Positions 1 through 7,966 of a stretch of 16,582 nucleotides of DNA are shown piece by piece. Both the position numbers and the translations under genes were made by a program. Every line of letters begins with the position of its first letter. Position 1 is the stretch's first letter. The DNA is taken from contig CAUJFK010000011.1 of assembly GCA_963169175.1 (NCBI GenBank), positions 1 through 16,582 of the forward strand, given 5' to 3'. This DNA comes from Acidobacteriota bacterium (lineage in GTDB: Bacteria; Acidobacteriota; Blastocatellia; Pyrinomonadales; Pyrinomonadaceae). A model generated the notes under the pieces. That model was not told the origin of the DNA. It searched no databases and saw only the letters and a program-made list of their open reading frames with translations.

Positions 1-1704
1 ATCGTGAGACATCTCAATTACCCTGGGAGTTAAGCCCTTAACGCGAAAATCCGTTACTTGTTGCTTTTGTCCAGATGCTTCATCCATCGAGAAAAGCTCG
101 CTTCCCTCCTGAAAATAGATCTTCCCGCTTTTGGCCCAATAGACCGGCCTGATCGATCTGCCGACGTCGCTGCCGATCTGTGCCTGTGCACCGCCAGTGA
201 ACGAACTTCGCCAGAGCCCGCGGCGCTCGCCACGCCTCGAGTAAAAAGCGAGCTCCTGGCCATTTGGCGACCATATCGGAAACTGATTAAAGTAGCCATT
301 CTTGGTAACCTGCACTGCATCTCCACCAACCGCCGGCTTGACCCAGATCTCCGGTGATTCCGATCTAGTGGCCGCATAGGCGATCATCCTGGCGTCCGGC
401 GAAAAGGCGGCCGCGGCCATCAATTCGCCGGAGCCGCTGCTCCAACTTGTTATCGGCACCGACCGCATGGCCGAAGGTGTGGATGGCCCAGGAACACCGG
501 CCCCGCGAAAATACCACCACGCAAATGAAACAACGCAGCCAACGACCAAAACAACCAGAATTGGCTCCCACCGGACAAATTTAGCCGCGACAGTGCGGAC
601 CGTATGCTGAAGGGTTCGCCGCTGTGGGGCGTTCCCCGTGTCCCGCCCGAGGTATTCTCGGCCGCCAACATCGTGGCGAAGATCTTTCAGGTCCGACAAC
701 AGTTGGTCCACCGAGTCATATCGGTCATCGCGGTTCTTTTGCAGGGCCTTGTTTATGATCCGGATCAACCGCAATGGAGGATTTTCGATATACTCCTCGA
801 CCCGCTGCGGCTCCTTTCCGATGATCGCGGCGATGATATCGATCATGCTCCTGCCGGGAAACGGTGGATGGCCCGTTGCCATCTCGAAGATCAGAATCCC
901 GAGGCTGAAAATGTCCGTCCGGCTATCCAGATAAGTCCCCCTGGCCTGCTCCGGCGACATATATTGTGGTGTTCCGAGGATCAGCCCTGGGGACGTTGAG
1001 CCGCTGTCAAGCGTGTTCGCATCAAAGTCGGGCTCGTCCGAGAAAGGATTTCCGGTGTCTTTGGCAAGTCCGAAATCAAGCACCTTAACACTGCCATCGC
1101 TTCGGAGCATCACGTTATCGGGCTTAATATCGCGGTGAACGATCCCGGTACGGTGGGAGGCGGACAAGGCTGATGCTATCTGAATGGAGATCTCGACCGC
1201 CTCGGCAAGAGGTATCCGGCCGCGCGTAAGCCGCAAACCGAGGGTCTCGCCCTCAATAAATTCGCTGACGATGAACTGTACACCTTCGTTCTCGCCAATG
1301 TCGTGGATGATGAGGATGTTCGGGTGATTGAGCGCGGATGCGGCCCTGGCCTCCTGATTGAATCGGCGCATTCGGTCCGGGTCCTTTCTGAACTCGCTGT
1401 TCAGAAATTTTATTGCCACCTTGCGTTTAAGCCGCTTGTCTTCTGCCGCAAAGACCTCGGCCATCCCGCCGCGTCCGATCATTTCGATCAGCCGGTAATG
1501 GTGCGGGAGAGCTTTTTCATAATCGTTAGAGTAAACCTGAGTAACCTGAGTAACAGGCTTTTCGCCGACGGCGATCTCGACCTGCCGCCGCAGTTCAGTA
1601 TCATTCTTGCAGATCCGATCCAGAAACGCCTTTCGTTCGCCGACCGACATTTCGGCGCACGAGCGGGCGATAAAAACTGCCCGTTCATCCTGAACTTCAT
1701 TCAT
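1..1704 (-). CDS. Serine/threonine protein kinase (PknB type) with transmembrane segment and TolB/WD40-like C-terminus, partial
   Basis: The reading frame is open from an ATG at 1704 to the window edge, giving 568 residues without a stop; the C-terminus is missing. The kinase domain spans about residues 70-345. It has a glycine loop GRGGMAEV (78-85), VAIK with Lys99, the helix-C Glu118, the catalytic loop HRDIKPDN (190-197), DFG (210-212) and an SPE motif (250-252), so all catalytic residues are present and it should be an active Hanks-type kinase. A hydrophobic segment at about 382-399 (ILVVLVVGCVVSFAWWYF) is a likely single membrane span. Beyond it are repeats of the form FSPDARMIAYAA and WSPNGQELAFYSR, typical of PD40/TolB beta-propeller blades and probably extracytoplasmic. 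Kinases with this layout are abundant in Acidobacteriota. The N-terminal 65 residues resemble the short helical leader common in that group. The substrate is unknown. An overlapping ATG at 1700 is in another frame and was rejected. Confidence 0.93.
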   Translation of the reverse strand, partial: MNEVQDERAVFIARSCAEMSVGERKAFLDRICKNDTELRRQVEIAVGEKPVTQVTQVYSNDYEKALPHHYRLIEMIGRGGMAEVFAAEDKRLKRKVAIKFLNSEFRKDPDRMRRFNQEARAASALNHPNILIIHDIGENEGVQFIVSEFIEGETLGLRLTRGRIPLAEAVEISIQIASALSASHRTGIVHRDIKPDNVMLRSDGSVKVLDFGLAKDTGNPFSDEPDFDANTLDSGSTSPGLILGTPQYMSPEQARGTYLDSRTDIFSLGILIFEMATGHPPFPGRSMIDIIAAIIGKEPQRVEEYIENPPLRLIRIINKALQKNRDDRYDSVDQLLSDLKDLRHDVGGREYLGRDTGNAPQRRTLQHTVRTVAAKFVRWEPILVVLVVGCVVSFAWWYFRGAGVPGPSTPSAMRSVPITSWSSGSGELMAAAAFSPDARMIAYAATRSESPEIWVKPAVGGDAVQVTKNGYFNQFPIWSPNGQELAFYSRRGERRGLWRSSFTGGAQAQIGSDVGRSIRPVYWAKSGKIYFQEGSELFSMDEASGQKQQVTDFRVKGLTPRVIEMSHD

Positions 1705-1740
1705 AAGCCACCCCGCCCGCGATTACATTTTGTCCGGCAA

Positions 1741-1746
1741 ATTATG
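1741..1746 (-). promoter_or_regulatory. Candidate -10 box for the kinase gene
   Basis: On the minus strand the hexamer CATAAT lies 37 nt before the kinase ATG, with a weak -35-like TTCCAA 17 nt upstream. The -10 matches the sigma-70 consensus at five of six positions and the -35 at three of six. This is a pattern call only. Confidence 0.3.
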
Positions 1747-1841
1747 GCACGAACGAGCGCATTTTGGAAGAACTTTAGAAACGATATTGTTCGATCGGCT
1801 GCGGGTGCAAGAAGTTGGGTAACTCTCAGCAGGGCTCAGTG

Positions 1842-2228
1842 TTAGTAAACGCGATCCACACTGAAGGCCGAGAATGGCTCCTCGCCATTGCATGCGTAGC
1901 CGGAAAGCCGTATTCGGTTGTTCTTTGTGATCAAATGACGGAACAATGACTTGCGGTCAGTGTCTGCAACGCGCCCAAGCGGTACGATCACTTTCGCCTT
2001 CGTTTTTTTGTCGATCTTTATCGTAACGACCACGCGGTCGGCGGTTCGATCGACATCCTTGACCTTGCCGGATACGCTGCGCACAGAGCAATCGCTCAGC
2101 CCACCGTATAGATTCGAGAGGCCGATCAGCTTATCATTGACCGAATAAGCCGGAATGGCCTTTTCGTCCGTTTGTGAGAATGCAAAGGCGGCCAAAGCCA
2201 GAATAAAAACAGGAAGAAGCTTTGTCAT
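1842..2228 (-). CDS. Small secreted protein of unknown function
   Basis: This is a 128-residue protein. The N-terminus (MTKLLPVFILALAAFAFS) is a typical Sec signal peptide with probable cleavage near residue 18, so the mature protein of about 110 residues should be periplasmic or secreted. The mature part alternates beta-strand-like stretches, such as GKVKDVDRTADRVVVTIKI (54-72), with basic residues, and ends in LSGYACNGEEPFSAFSVDRVY. Two cysteines (47 and 113) could form a disulfide. The strand pattern could suit a small OB-like beta barrel, but I do not recognise the family. It lies upstream of the kinase gene in the same direction, separated by 137 nt that contain a possible kinase promoter, so co-transcription is uncertain. 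Confidence 0.75.
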   Translation of the reverse strand: MTKLLPVFILALAAFAFSQTDEKAIPAYSVNDKLIGLSNLYGGLSDCSVRSVSGKVKDVDRTADRVVVTIKIDKKTKAKVIVPLGRVADTDRKSLFRHLITKNNRIRLSGYACNGEEPFSAFSVDRVY

Positions 2229-2308
2229 ATGCCTATTCTAGCGCAGGGTTACACATTAGCGACGTTAGGAAGTGGCCCAAAAAGAAGTTTGTATTCCGCC
2301 CTGGCCTA

Positions 2309-2325
2309 GATCGGCTCAGCCGATC
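2309..2325 (-). terminator. Hairpin just downstream of the five-gene operon
   Basis: The arms GATCGGC and GCCGATC form a perfect 7-bp stem with a 3-nt loop, starting 7 nt after the stop of the DinB-like gene. On the minus strand no T-run follows, so it is not a classical intrinsic terminator. It could stabilise the 3' end or mark a Rho-dependent end. Confidence 0.3.
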
Positions 2326-2331
2326 ACCAAT

Positions 2332-2874
2332 TCATTTAAGGATCGAAAGATACGTCTTCCACGGGCCGACCGCGGCGTCATAACGCTTTGCCATCGATGT
2401 CGCGATCTGCCGGATGTGGGTAAGGTCATGGACCGTCCAGGTAGCAAGCAATTGCGAAAGCTCGACATCACCGAATCCTGGGTGATTCCCTTTGAGGCAA
2501 AGCTTGCTGTCCGACAGATCCCAATCCCGAACCGTTTCTATGCTCGCGGTCCGTACGACATCAAACTCATCAATAAGTTGTCGCAGTTGCTTCCCCGCGG
2601 ACTGTTCGAAATGGGAAAAGCGGTCAAACGGTGGAAATGTTAGGTCGGCACCTTGTTCAAGAATGACCCGCGCGCGAGGGATCCAATTTGTTCGATCGCA
2701 ATTAATAAGGTGGCCGACAACGTCATACGGCCCCCAATTTTCGCGGCCGCCGCTTGAGGTCCACTCGTCAGACAGGCCGCCGAGCATCCCGCGAACGGCT
2801 GCTGGCGTTGCCGAGAGAACTTCAATTGTCTTATCAAGCGCAAATTCCATCCACTTCGCTTTTCGCGGCCTCAT
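2332..2874 (-). CDS. DinB-family four-helix-bundle protein
   Basis: The 180-residue protein has the layout of the DinB/DfsB superfamily of metal-binding four-helix bundles, to which bacillithiol transferases and mycothiol-dependent maleylpyruvate isomerases also belong. The three expected metal-ligand histidines are visible: His55 in DVVGHLINCD, and His149 and His153 in WTVHDLTHIRQ, the H-x3-H motif of the last helix. The first ATG overlaps the stop of the upstream carboxylase gene in an ATGA junction, so translation is probably coupled. A second start at Met9 is possible. The precise substrate cannot be told from sequence. Thiol-dependent transfer or detoxification is the usual guess for the family. 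Confidence 0.85.
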   Translation of the reverse strand: MRPRKAKWMEFALDKTIEVLSATPAAVRGMLGGLSDEWTSSGGRENWGPYDVVGHLINCDRTNWIPRARVILEQGADLTFPPFDRFSHFEQSAGKQLRQLIDEFDVVRTASIETVRDWDLSDSKLCLKGNHPGFGDVELSQLLATWTVHDLTHIRQIATSMAKRYDAAVGPWKTYLSILK

Positions 2875-4490
2875 GCGTTGTCCAAAACAAATGCGCCAAT
2901 ATGCGGTTTGCTCGTATTCAAACAGGTCTGCAACGCAAGGACAAGCGACTCCCTTAAATTTTCTGCCGTCAATATTGCATCCACAAGACCGCGAGCGGCG
3001 GCGTGTTTGGCATCGAGTTCGCGGTCATAGGTTTCGCGGACCTTTTGCATTTCCGCCAGTAGCGACTCGTCGGGATCCTTGCCCTCTTTTTTCAGCTTGT
3101 CGAGCTGCGTGCCAAAGATAGCCTGGACGGCCGAATCGCCTTCCATTACGCCCATGCGGCCGGTTGGTAGGGTAAAAATGAAATCAGGATCAAAACCCTG
3201 GCCGGCCATTGCGTAATATCCGGCACCCGATGCATGGTTGACGGTCAGCACGATCTTCGGGACCTTGGCGGTGGCCATGGCTTCGACAAAACGGGCACCG
3301 GCGCGGATGATGCCGCTGTGCTCGGCCTCGACGCCGACCATAAAGCCCGATACGTCCTGGACAAACAGCAGCGGCGTGTTATGCCGGTCGCAGTTTTCGA
3401 TAAAATACGCGGTCTTTTCGGCAGATTCGGTATAAACAATGCCGCCAAACCGAGGCGGAGTTCCCGGCTTGCCCTTCGACATTCCGCGAGAATTGGCTAT
3501 GACGCCGACCGCAATGCCGCCGATCCGGGCAGTACCGCAGATCATCTCTTTAGCAAAATCGGCCTGAAATTCATCAACGCCGCCTTCATCCAGAAGGATG
3601 TCGAGAACGGCGTGCATATCATATGGTGCCCGGTGATCATCGGGCAGGATCTGCTCGAGAACCGAACAATGTGTCTTAGGGCCTTTTGCTCGAACGACAG
3701 AAACCGTAGGTTGCGGCTTTGGGGGAAGCCCACTTATCAGGGCCCGGACCTTATTCAGACATTCGTCCTCATCCTTGGTCCGGTAATGGGCCACACCAGA
3801 GATGGCGTTATGCGTCATCGCCCCGCCGAGCGTTTCATTATCGGTCGTCTGGCCGGTCGCACCTTTTACCAGATTGGCCCCGCCCAATCCCATAAAGGAT
3901 GTGCCCTCGACCATCAGGATCACATCGGATAATGCCGGCAGATATGCTCCGCCCGCAACGCACATTCCCATAACGGCCGAGATCTGCGGAACCTTTAAAT
4001 AATGCCGCATTATCGAATTATAATAGAAGATGCGGGCCGCACCGTATTGTCCGGGAAAAACGCCGCCTTGATATGGAAGATTCACGCCGGCCGAGTCTAC
4101 CAGATAAACTATCGGCACCCGGTTGCGCATTGCGATCTCCTGTGCGCGAAGGATCTTCTTGATCGTTTCCGGATACCACGCACCGGCTTTGATGGTCGCG
4201 TCATTTGCAACGATCACGCATTCCCGGCCCTGGATCAAACCAACAACCGTAACGACCGCGGCGGCCGGCGCCTGGCCGTTGTATTCATCATAGGCGACCA
4301 ACAGCCCGATCTCCTGGCTATACGTTTCGGCATCGAGAAGTTTTTCGATCCTCTCGCGAACTGTCAACTTGCCCTGCTTGTGGATCTTGTCGATCTTCTC
4401 AGGCCCGCCGCCGAGCTTTAATTTATGCTCGAGGCGCAGGTAATCGTCCGTCAGGGCGCGAAGGCGCGTTGTCATCTCGGCCGGCTTCAT
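2871..4490 (-). CDS. Acyl-CoA carboxylase, carboxyltransferase (beta) subunit, MccB/PccB family
   Basis: The 539 residues match the usual length of biotin-dependent acyl-CoA carboxylase beta subunits. This subunit moves carboxyl from carboxybiotin to an acyl-CoA such as 3-methylcrotonyl-CoA or propionyl-CoA. The N-terminal crotonase-like half contains KLTVRERIEKLLD (41-53), IKAGAWYPETIKK (100-112), YLVDSAGVNLPYQ (129-141) and GMCVAGGAYLPALSD (175-189), whose glycines build an oxyanion hole. The C-terminal half has VQDVSGFMVG (377-386) and NHASGAGYYAMAGQGFDPDF (418-437). The LPYQ/VFP region is closer to methylcrotonyl-CoA carboxylases than to AccD. No biotin carboxylase/carrier (alpha) subunit is encoded in this window, so the partner must lie elsewhere. 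The start codon overlaps the metalloprotease stop and the stop overlaps the DinB start (4 nt each). Substrate specificity is not settled by sequence. Confidence 0.93.
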   Translation of the reverse strand: MKPAEMTTRLRALTDDYLRLEHKLKLGGGPEKIDKIHKQGKLTVRERIEKLLDAETYSQEIGLLVAYDEYNGQAPAAAVVTVVGLIQGRECVIVANDATIKAGAWYPETIKKILRAQEIAMRNRVPIVYLVDSAGVNLPYQGGVFPGQYGAARIFYYNSIMRHYLKVPQISAVMGMCVAGGAYLPALSDVILMVEGTSFMGLGGANLVKGATGQTTDNETLGGAMTHNAISGVAHYRTKDEDECLNKVRALISGLPPKPQPTVSVVRAKGPKTHCSVLEQILPDDHRAPYDMHAVLDILLDEGGVDEFQADFAKEMICGTARIGGIAVGVIANSRGMSKGKPGTPPRFGGIVYTESAEKTAYFIENCDRHNTPLLFVQDVSGFMVGVEAEHSGIIRAGARFVEAMATAKVPKIVLTVNHASGAGYYAMAGQGFDPDFIFTLPTGRMGVMEGDSAVQAIFGTQLDKLKKEGKDPDESLLAEMQKVRETYDRELDAKHAAARGLVDAILTAENLRESLVLALQTCLNTSKPHIGAFVLDNA

Positions 4491-5971
4491 CTTATCGCTA
4501 TATTTCTCACGCTGGAATCGCTCACGGTTGGCGATTCGATGCTTGTTATTCGGATTCGGGCGTTTTTCGTCGGGCGCCCAGTGACATTGACCGTTACTGT
4601 GCCGTCATTCGGTGTTGACGCAACCAGCGTTTCCCAGCTTACACTTTCGGTTCGTGAAAGCTCTATCTTAACATTGCCGCCGGCCAGTCCATCGGATGAC
4701 CACGTAATGTTTCTCGAGACCAAACGGGGAATGAACTCGCCGCCGTTGTAGTCAGTCATGGTCAAACTTGATCCGCTGTACCGATAGTTTGCGATGACAT
4801 CGGACATATTGTTCAACGATCGGGCATTGTCCCTGGCGTTCTCCATCCCTGTTGGATAAGCGCCAAACGATACGGAAGGATTAGAGAAATACGGCCTGCG
4901 TGTGCAGCCGGACGGACACGGATCGACATATGACATCACGGTCCGGAAAACCCCGTTGACGTAGTGTCCATAGCTGTAGCTGAATGCAGCGCCCGAGCCG
5001 CTTTCCGGGTTGTGGTGGCTACCCATATTATGCCCGAGTTCATGTGCAAAGCTCAGATTGCCGACCGCGCAGCTTCGCGACGTGGCGGTAAATGCCCAAT
5101 TTGGATTGCCCACACTATTGCCCAGTTGGCCGATCCCGCAGTTGTCTGTCGAATTGGAGATCAGGGCAACAAGGTCGGCGTTATATTGGTTACGAAGATC
5201 TTGGGTTTCAGTTGTCTGCCGAAAACCGCTCAGTTCGCTGGACAACGAACCGGTCTCGACAAAGGTCGATTCCTGAGCATGCACAAGACGAAGCCGCTGG
5301 CGGACCTTGCTGTTCAGGTAAGTAGTATTTGCCGAATCGATCGCGGCCTGAGCAAATACCTGCGCCTGCGATTCGCCGCCGAGCGATGCCTTTACCGCCG
5401 CGGTATATAGAACGAGAACGTCGATCCGGTCGCCTGAATCGGTTGGGGCCTGCGGCGCAAGAGGCTGTGTGCCGGCCTGCGGCTTCGTTTCCCTTACTTC
5501 ACCGCCGCATTCCGGAAACCTGGTTTGATCAAGTTCAACGAGCATATGTGTTTCGCCGGCGGGAACGATCTCAAACACAGCTTGCGGGCCGTAGATCAGA
5601 CCAGCAACACGGCCGTTCTTAAAGGTCAGGACAACGTCGTTGTCCGACCCTTCGATCTTGCCTCTCCAGGTAAAATCGCGCGGCCCGCGCTCTTCGAAGC
5701 TGGTCCAGGACGCTTGGTAAATTATGCCGTCAAAGAGCGGAAACCGCTGCTTTGCGGATCGGTTTGTCTCAAGAGACAGGTCCTGAAACTCGATCTCGCT
5801 TTCACGCAAAGCCGCGACCGACGATCTTTCGCCGGCAGGCCTTGCCTGCGGTACTTCGGTCAATCGAAAGAGGCTGCGGGAGCGTTGGGCGCGGGTAGAG
5901 TTACTGGAGCTAAGAACGAAGACACCGCTGGCGATGACGATGATCATCGCGGCCAAGAGCAGATTTTTCAT
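4487..5971 (-). CDS. Secreted reprolysin-like zinc metalloprotease (M12 type)
   Basis: I chose the ATG at 5971, giving 494 residues that begin MKNLLLAAMIIVIASGVFVL, a signal peptide. This start sits one base after the stop of the upstream gene. The longer start at 6031 would place 20 polar residues before the signal peptide and overlap that gene. The catalytic motif HELGHNMGSHH (residues 310-320) fits the metzincin zinc site HExxHxxGxxH, and VMSY (345-348) supplies the Met-turn. The region before it, from DRIDVLVLYTAAVKASLGG to ADLVALIS, is typical of reprolysin-like bacterial peptidases. Cysteines around the active site (278, 301, 352, 356) could form disulfides in the exported enzyme. Residues about 55-160 look like a propeptide. 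The last ~85 residues form an Ig-like beta-sandwich. It is probably a periplasmic or extracellular endopeptidase; its target is unknown. Confidence 0.9.
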   Translation of the reverse strand: MKNLLLAAMIIVIASGVFVLSSSNSTRAQRSRSLFRLTEVPQARPAGERSSVAALRESEIEFQDLSLETNRSAKQRFPLFDGIIYQASWTSFEERGPRDFTWRGKIEGSDNDVVLTFKNGRVAGLIYGPQAVFEIVPAGETHMLVELDQTRFPECGGEVRETKPQAGTQPLAPQAPTDSGDRIDVLVLYTAAVKASLGGESQAQVFAQAAIDSANTTYLNSKVRQRLRLVHAQESTFVETGSLSSELSGFRQTTETQDLRNQYNADLVALISNSTDNCGIGQLGNSVGNPNWAFTATSRSCAVGNLSFAHELGHNMGSHHNPESGSGAAFSYSYGHYVNGVFRTVMSYVDPCPSGCTRRPYFSNPSVSFGAYPTGMENARDNARSLNNMSDVIANYRYSGSSLTMTDYNGGEFIPRLVSRNITWSSDGLAGGNVKIELSRTESVSWETLVASTPNDGTVTVNVTGRPTKNARIRITSIESPTVSDSSVRNIAIR

Positions 5972-5972
5972 A

Positions 5973-7364
5973 TTACTTTTGACTGATAACGAATGTTGGG
6001 ACCATTCCGCCACCGGCGGTGACGTTGGCAAGCTCGTTGGATGAGAGCCTGGTGAAAGCCGCTCCCACGACGCCGTTGAACAACAGCGGGTCGAGGTCGA
6101 CCAGTTGTTCTATCATATCCCATTTTCCGAGATCATCGAAAGACATTGGAAAAATTTCTTTTGCGGTGCTGACGCGTTCCTGCACAAGATAATCGCCGTT
6201 CGCGAGCGCCTCTTCGATCGCATTGTTCCATTCTTCGGCCGTTGAATTCCAGCCGATATATATTCCATGCCCGCCGTAATCGTCGTTTGGCTTGAGCACG
6301 AGCTTAGATGAATTGGCACGAGTCCATTCGACCAGGTCGATCTCCGCGCCCTGGTGGACGGTTTTTTCGTCTCTGAATTTCCGCGTCCAGGGGACGTGAG
6401 CGTTGATCGCCGTTAGCTCAGCGTCATTGAACAGCTTCGCATACCGTTCATTCGTCAGGACCGCAAAAATAGCTTTTTTATGGACCAGTTTTCCCCGAAA
6501 ACTATTTACCATGCACACCGCTCGGGCACGACAGGCATCGACCAACGCAGGATATTTGTCCAGTATCGGCAAGTATTCGTTGACGAGAAGGCGTTTATAC
6601 ACGATGTCTATCTGAACACTGCCGAAGTAGAGCTTGCCGTCGACAAACTCAAGCTCTTCGGGTGAACAGATAACGGCGTCGTATCCTTCCGCTTCAAAAT
6701 AATCGCGGAAAAGTTCGAATTCCTTAATGGTCGGCAGGTCTTTCAGATCGACGATCGCGATAACTGGTTTTCTGGCCGCCTGGCCGCCGCAGAATTCCTC
6801 CCAGCAACTTAACAGAACGCCAAGCAGTTTTGATCGCCCTTCAAAACTTTCGACCTTGTAACGTTCGGCAAATTTCTGCATCACCGGAAGCGACGTAAAG
6901 ATCTCGGCCGCGGAATCGGCGAACGCGATACCGGCGGGACTTTCCCCGTTAAGCTCGACAAAACTGTACGCGTCATCCGTCAGGAAAGAATCCAGCCGAG
7001 CGGTCGGTGAGACATGGCTGTAGCCGGGATCGATCTTCACCAGATCCTTTTCGATCTCGGTTATACCTAACTCGTCGAGCAACTTGTCGTCAATGACAGC
7101 TGCGTCCTTCACCTTTTGAAGCGCGCTCCAGATCGTTTCGCAAGTACTTGTGACTCGCCGCCAATCATCTGACGTAATGAAATGCGGCCGCAAATAGGGC
7201 GACAGTGGCCGGCCGCCAAATATAAGGCGATTGGATTCCAGGCCTTCCTGCAATGCGTTTAAGGATGCCAATGCGAGCCCTTCATCTTCAAGCAGTTCAT
7301 GATAGTAGGCTACGGCTTCTTTCAAAAACGACGTTTCCCTAGCAAATTCAGGTGCTGCATTCAT
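5973..7364 (-). CDS. Circularly permuted ATP-grasp family protein
   Basis: The 463-residue protein resembles the circularly permuted type 2 ATP-grasp family, related to the glutathionylspermidine synthase fold. Signature stretches in order are YSFVELNGESPAGIAF (133-148), VYKRLLVNEYL (255-265), VNSFRGKLVHKKAIFAVL (286-303), VPWTRKF (324-330), LVLKPNDDYGGHGIYIGW (355-372) with the ATP-binding Lys358 and glycine loop, LVQERV (393-398), and the C-terminal FNGVVGAAFTRLSSNE with TAGGGMVPTFVI. Such enzymes usually form amide or peptide-like bonds using ATP, but the substrate of this group is unknown. It is cytoplasmic with no signal peptide. It lies 7 nt after the EVE gene and 1 nt before the metalloprotease start, so it sits inside one transcription unit. 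Confidence 0.85.
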   Translation of the reverse strand: MNAAPEFARETSFLKEAVAYYHELLEDEGLALASLNALQEGLESNRLIFGGRPLSPYLRPHFITSDDWRRVTSTCETIWSALQKVKDAAVIDDKLLDELGITEIEKDLVKIDPGYSHVSPTARLDSFLTDDAYSFVELNGESPAGIAFADSAAEIFTSLPVMQKFAERYKVESFEGRSKLLGVLLSCWEEFCGGQAARKPVIAIVDLKDLPTIKEFELFRDYFEAEGYDAVICSPEELEFVDGKLYFGSVQIDIVYKRLLVNEYLPILDKYPALVDACRARAVCMVNSFRGKLVHKKAIFAVLTNERYAKLFNDAELTAINAHVPWTRKFRDEKTVHQGAEIDLVEWTRANSSKLVLKPNDDYGGHGIYIGWNSTAEEWNNAIEEALANGDYLVQERVSTAKEIFPMSFDDLGKWDMIEQLVDLDPLLFNGVVGAAFTRLSSNELANVTAGGGMVPTFVISQK

Positions 7365-7371
7365 AAATCAC

Positions 7372-7776
7372 CTATTTCGACATTGATGTGATCTCATCAA
7401 ATTCGTCTTTGGTCACGGGCGTCACCGAAAGGCGCGATAGTTTTACCAACTGCATATTCGCTAATTTCGGGTTTGCTTTGATCGCGGCGAGCGTAACCGG
7501 GTTCTTCAGCGGCTTTCCCGCTTCCAATTCGACCGCAACCCACGCGTCCTCGTCGGCGGTCGGATCCTTAAAGAATGGCCTGGTCACGTTCGCCATTCCA
7601 ACAACGGCCCGTTCGCCGCCCGAATGATAATAAAAGACCTTGTCGCCGGTTTTCATCGCTTTCAGGTTATTGCGGGCCGTGTAATTGCGGACACCGGTCC
7701 AGTCGGTCTTCCCTTCTTTCTGAAAATCGGTGAACGAATAGGATTCGGGTTCTTGTTTAACAAGCCAGTAGTTCAT
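7372..7776 (-). CDS. EVE domain-containing protein
   Basis: The 134 residues make up a stand-alone EVE domain (PUA-like fold, THYN1 group). Diagnostic pieces are YWLVKQEPESYSFTDF (3-18), WTGVRNYTARNNLKAMK (26-42), GDKVFYYHS (44-52), VVGMANVTR (58-66) and the tail LVKLSRLSVTPVT. EVE domains are thought to read modified bases in DNA or RNA through an aromatic pocket; stand-alone forms are common housekeeping proteins. It is the first gene of the minus-strand operon, preceded by a 190-nt non-coding stretch. No direct link to the neighbouring enzymes is evident. Confidence 0.92.
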   Translation of the reverse strand: MNYWLVKQEPESYSFTDFQKEGKTDWTGVRNYTARNNLKAMKTGDKVFYYHSGGERAVVGMANVTRPFFKDPTADEDAWVAVELEAGKPLKNPVTLAAIKANPKLANMQLVKLSRLSVTPVTKDEFDEITSMSK

Positions 7777-7802
7777 AGGATTTGTTCAGCAGATTCGTCG
7801 AT

Positions 7803-7827
7803 ATTTTGCCTCATAAAAGGCCAAAAT
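7803..7827. promoter_or_regulatory. Imperfect palindrome upstream of the EVE-led operon
   Basis: The arms ATTTTGCCT and AGGCCAAAAT are inverted repeats with one unpaired base and a 6-nt centre. They lie 27 to 51 nt before the ATG of the EVE gene, where an operator would be expected. The A/T runs are on the wrong sides for an intrinsic terminator of the upstream gene. Confidence 0.3.
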
Positions 7828-7966
7828 GCCATGTGCAATCAATCCGGACGCGGCAGCGAAAACGGGCGAGCTTCTTGAAGATCGGCCGTCGAACTACCGC
7901 CTCTGCCGCTTCAACTGACTTTTCCGCCGTTGACGCCATATCCGGCGATCTGATCTCGCCCGCCGA

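Noticed and set aside
1303..1845. 180-codon plus-strand ORF
   Set aside because: Antisense to the kinase N-terminus, whose catalytic motifs prove the minus-strand frame.
2492..3121. 209-codon plus-strand ORF
   Set aside because: Antisense to the DinB-like gene and the end of the carboxylase gene; composition is Arg/Ser-rich without structure.
3234..3932. 232-codon plus-strand ORF
   Set aside because: Antisense shadow of the acyl-CoA carboxylase beta subunit gene.
5971..6031. Longer start for the metalloprotease
   Set aside because: It would put 20 polar residues before a clear signal peptide and overlap the upstream gene by 59 nt; the ATG at 5971 fits better.
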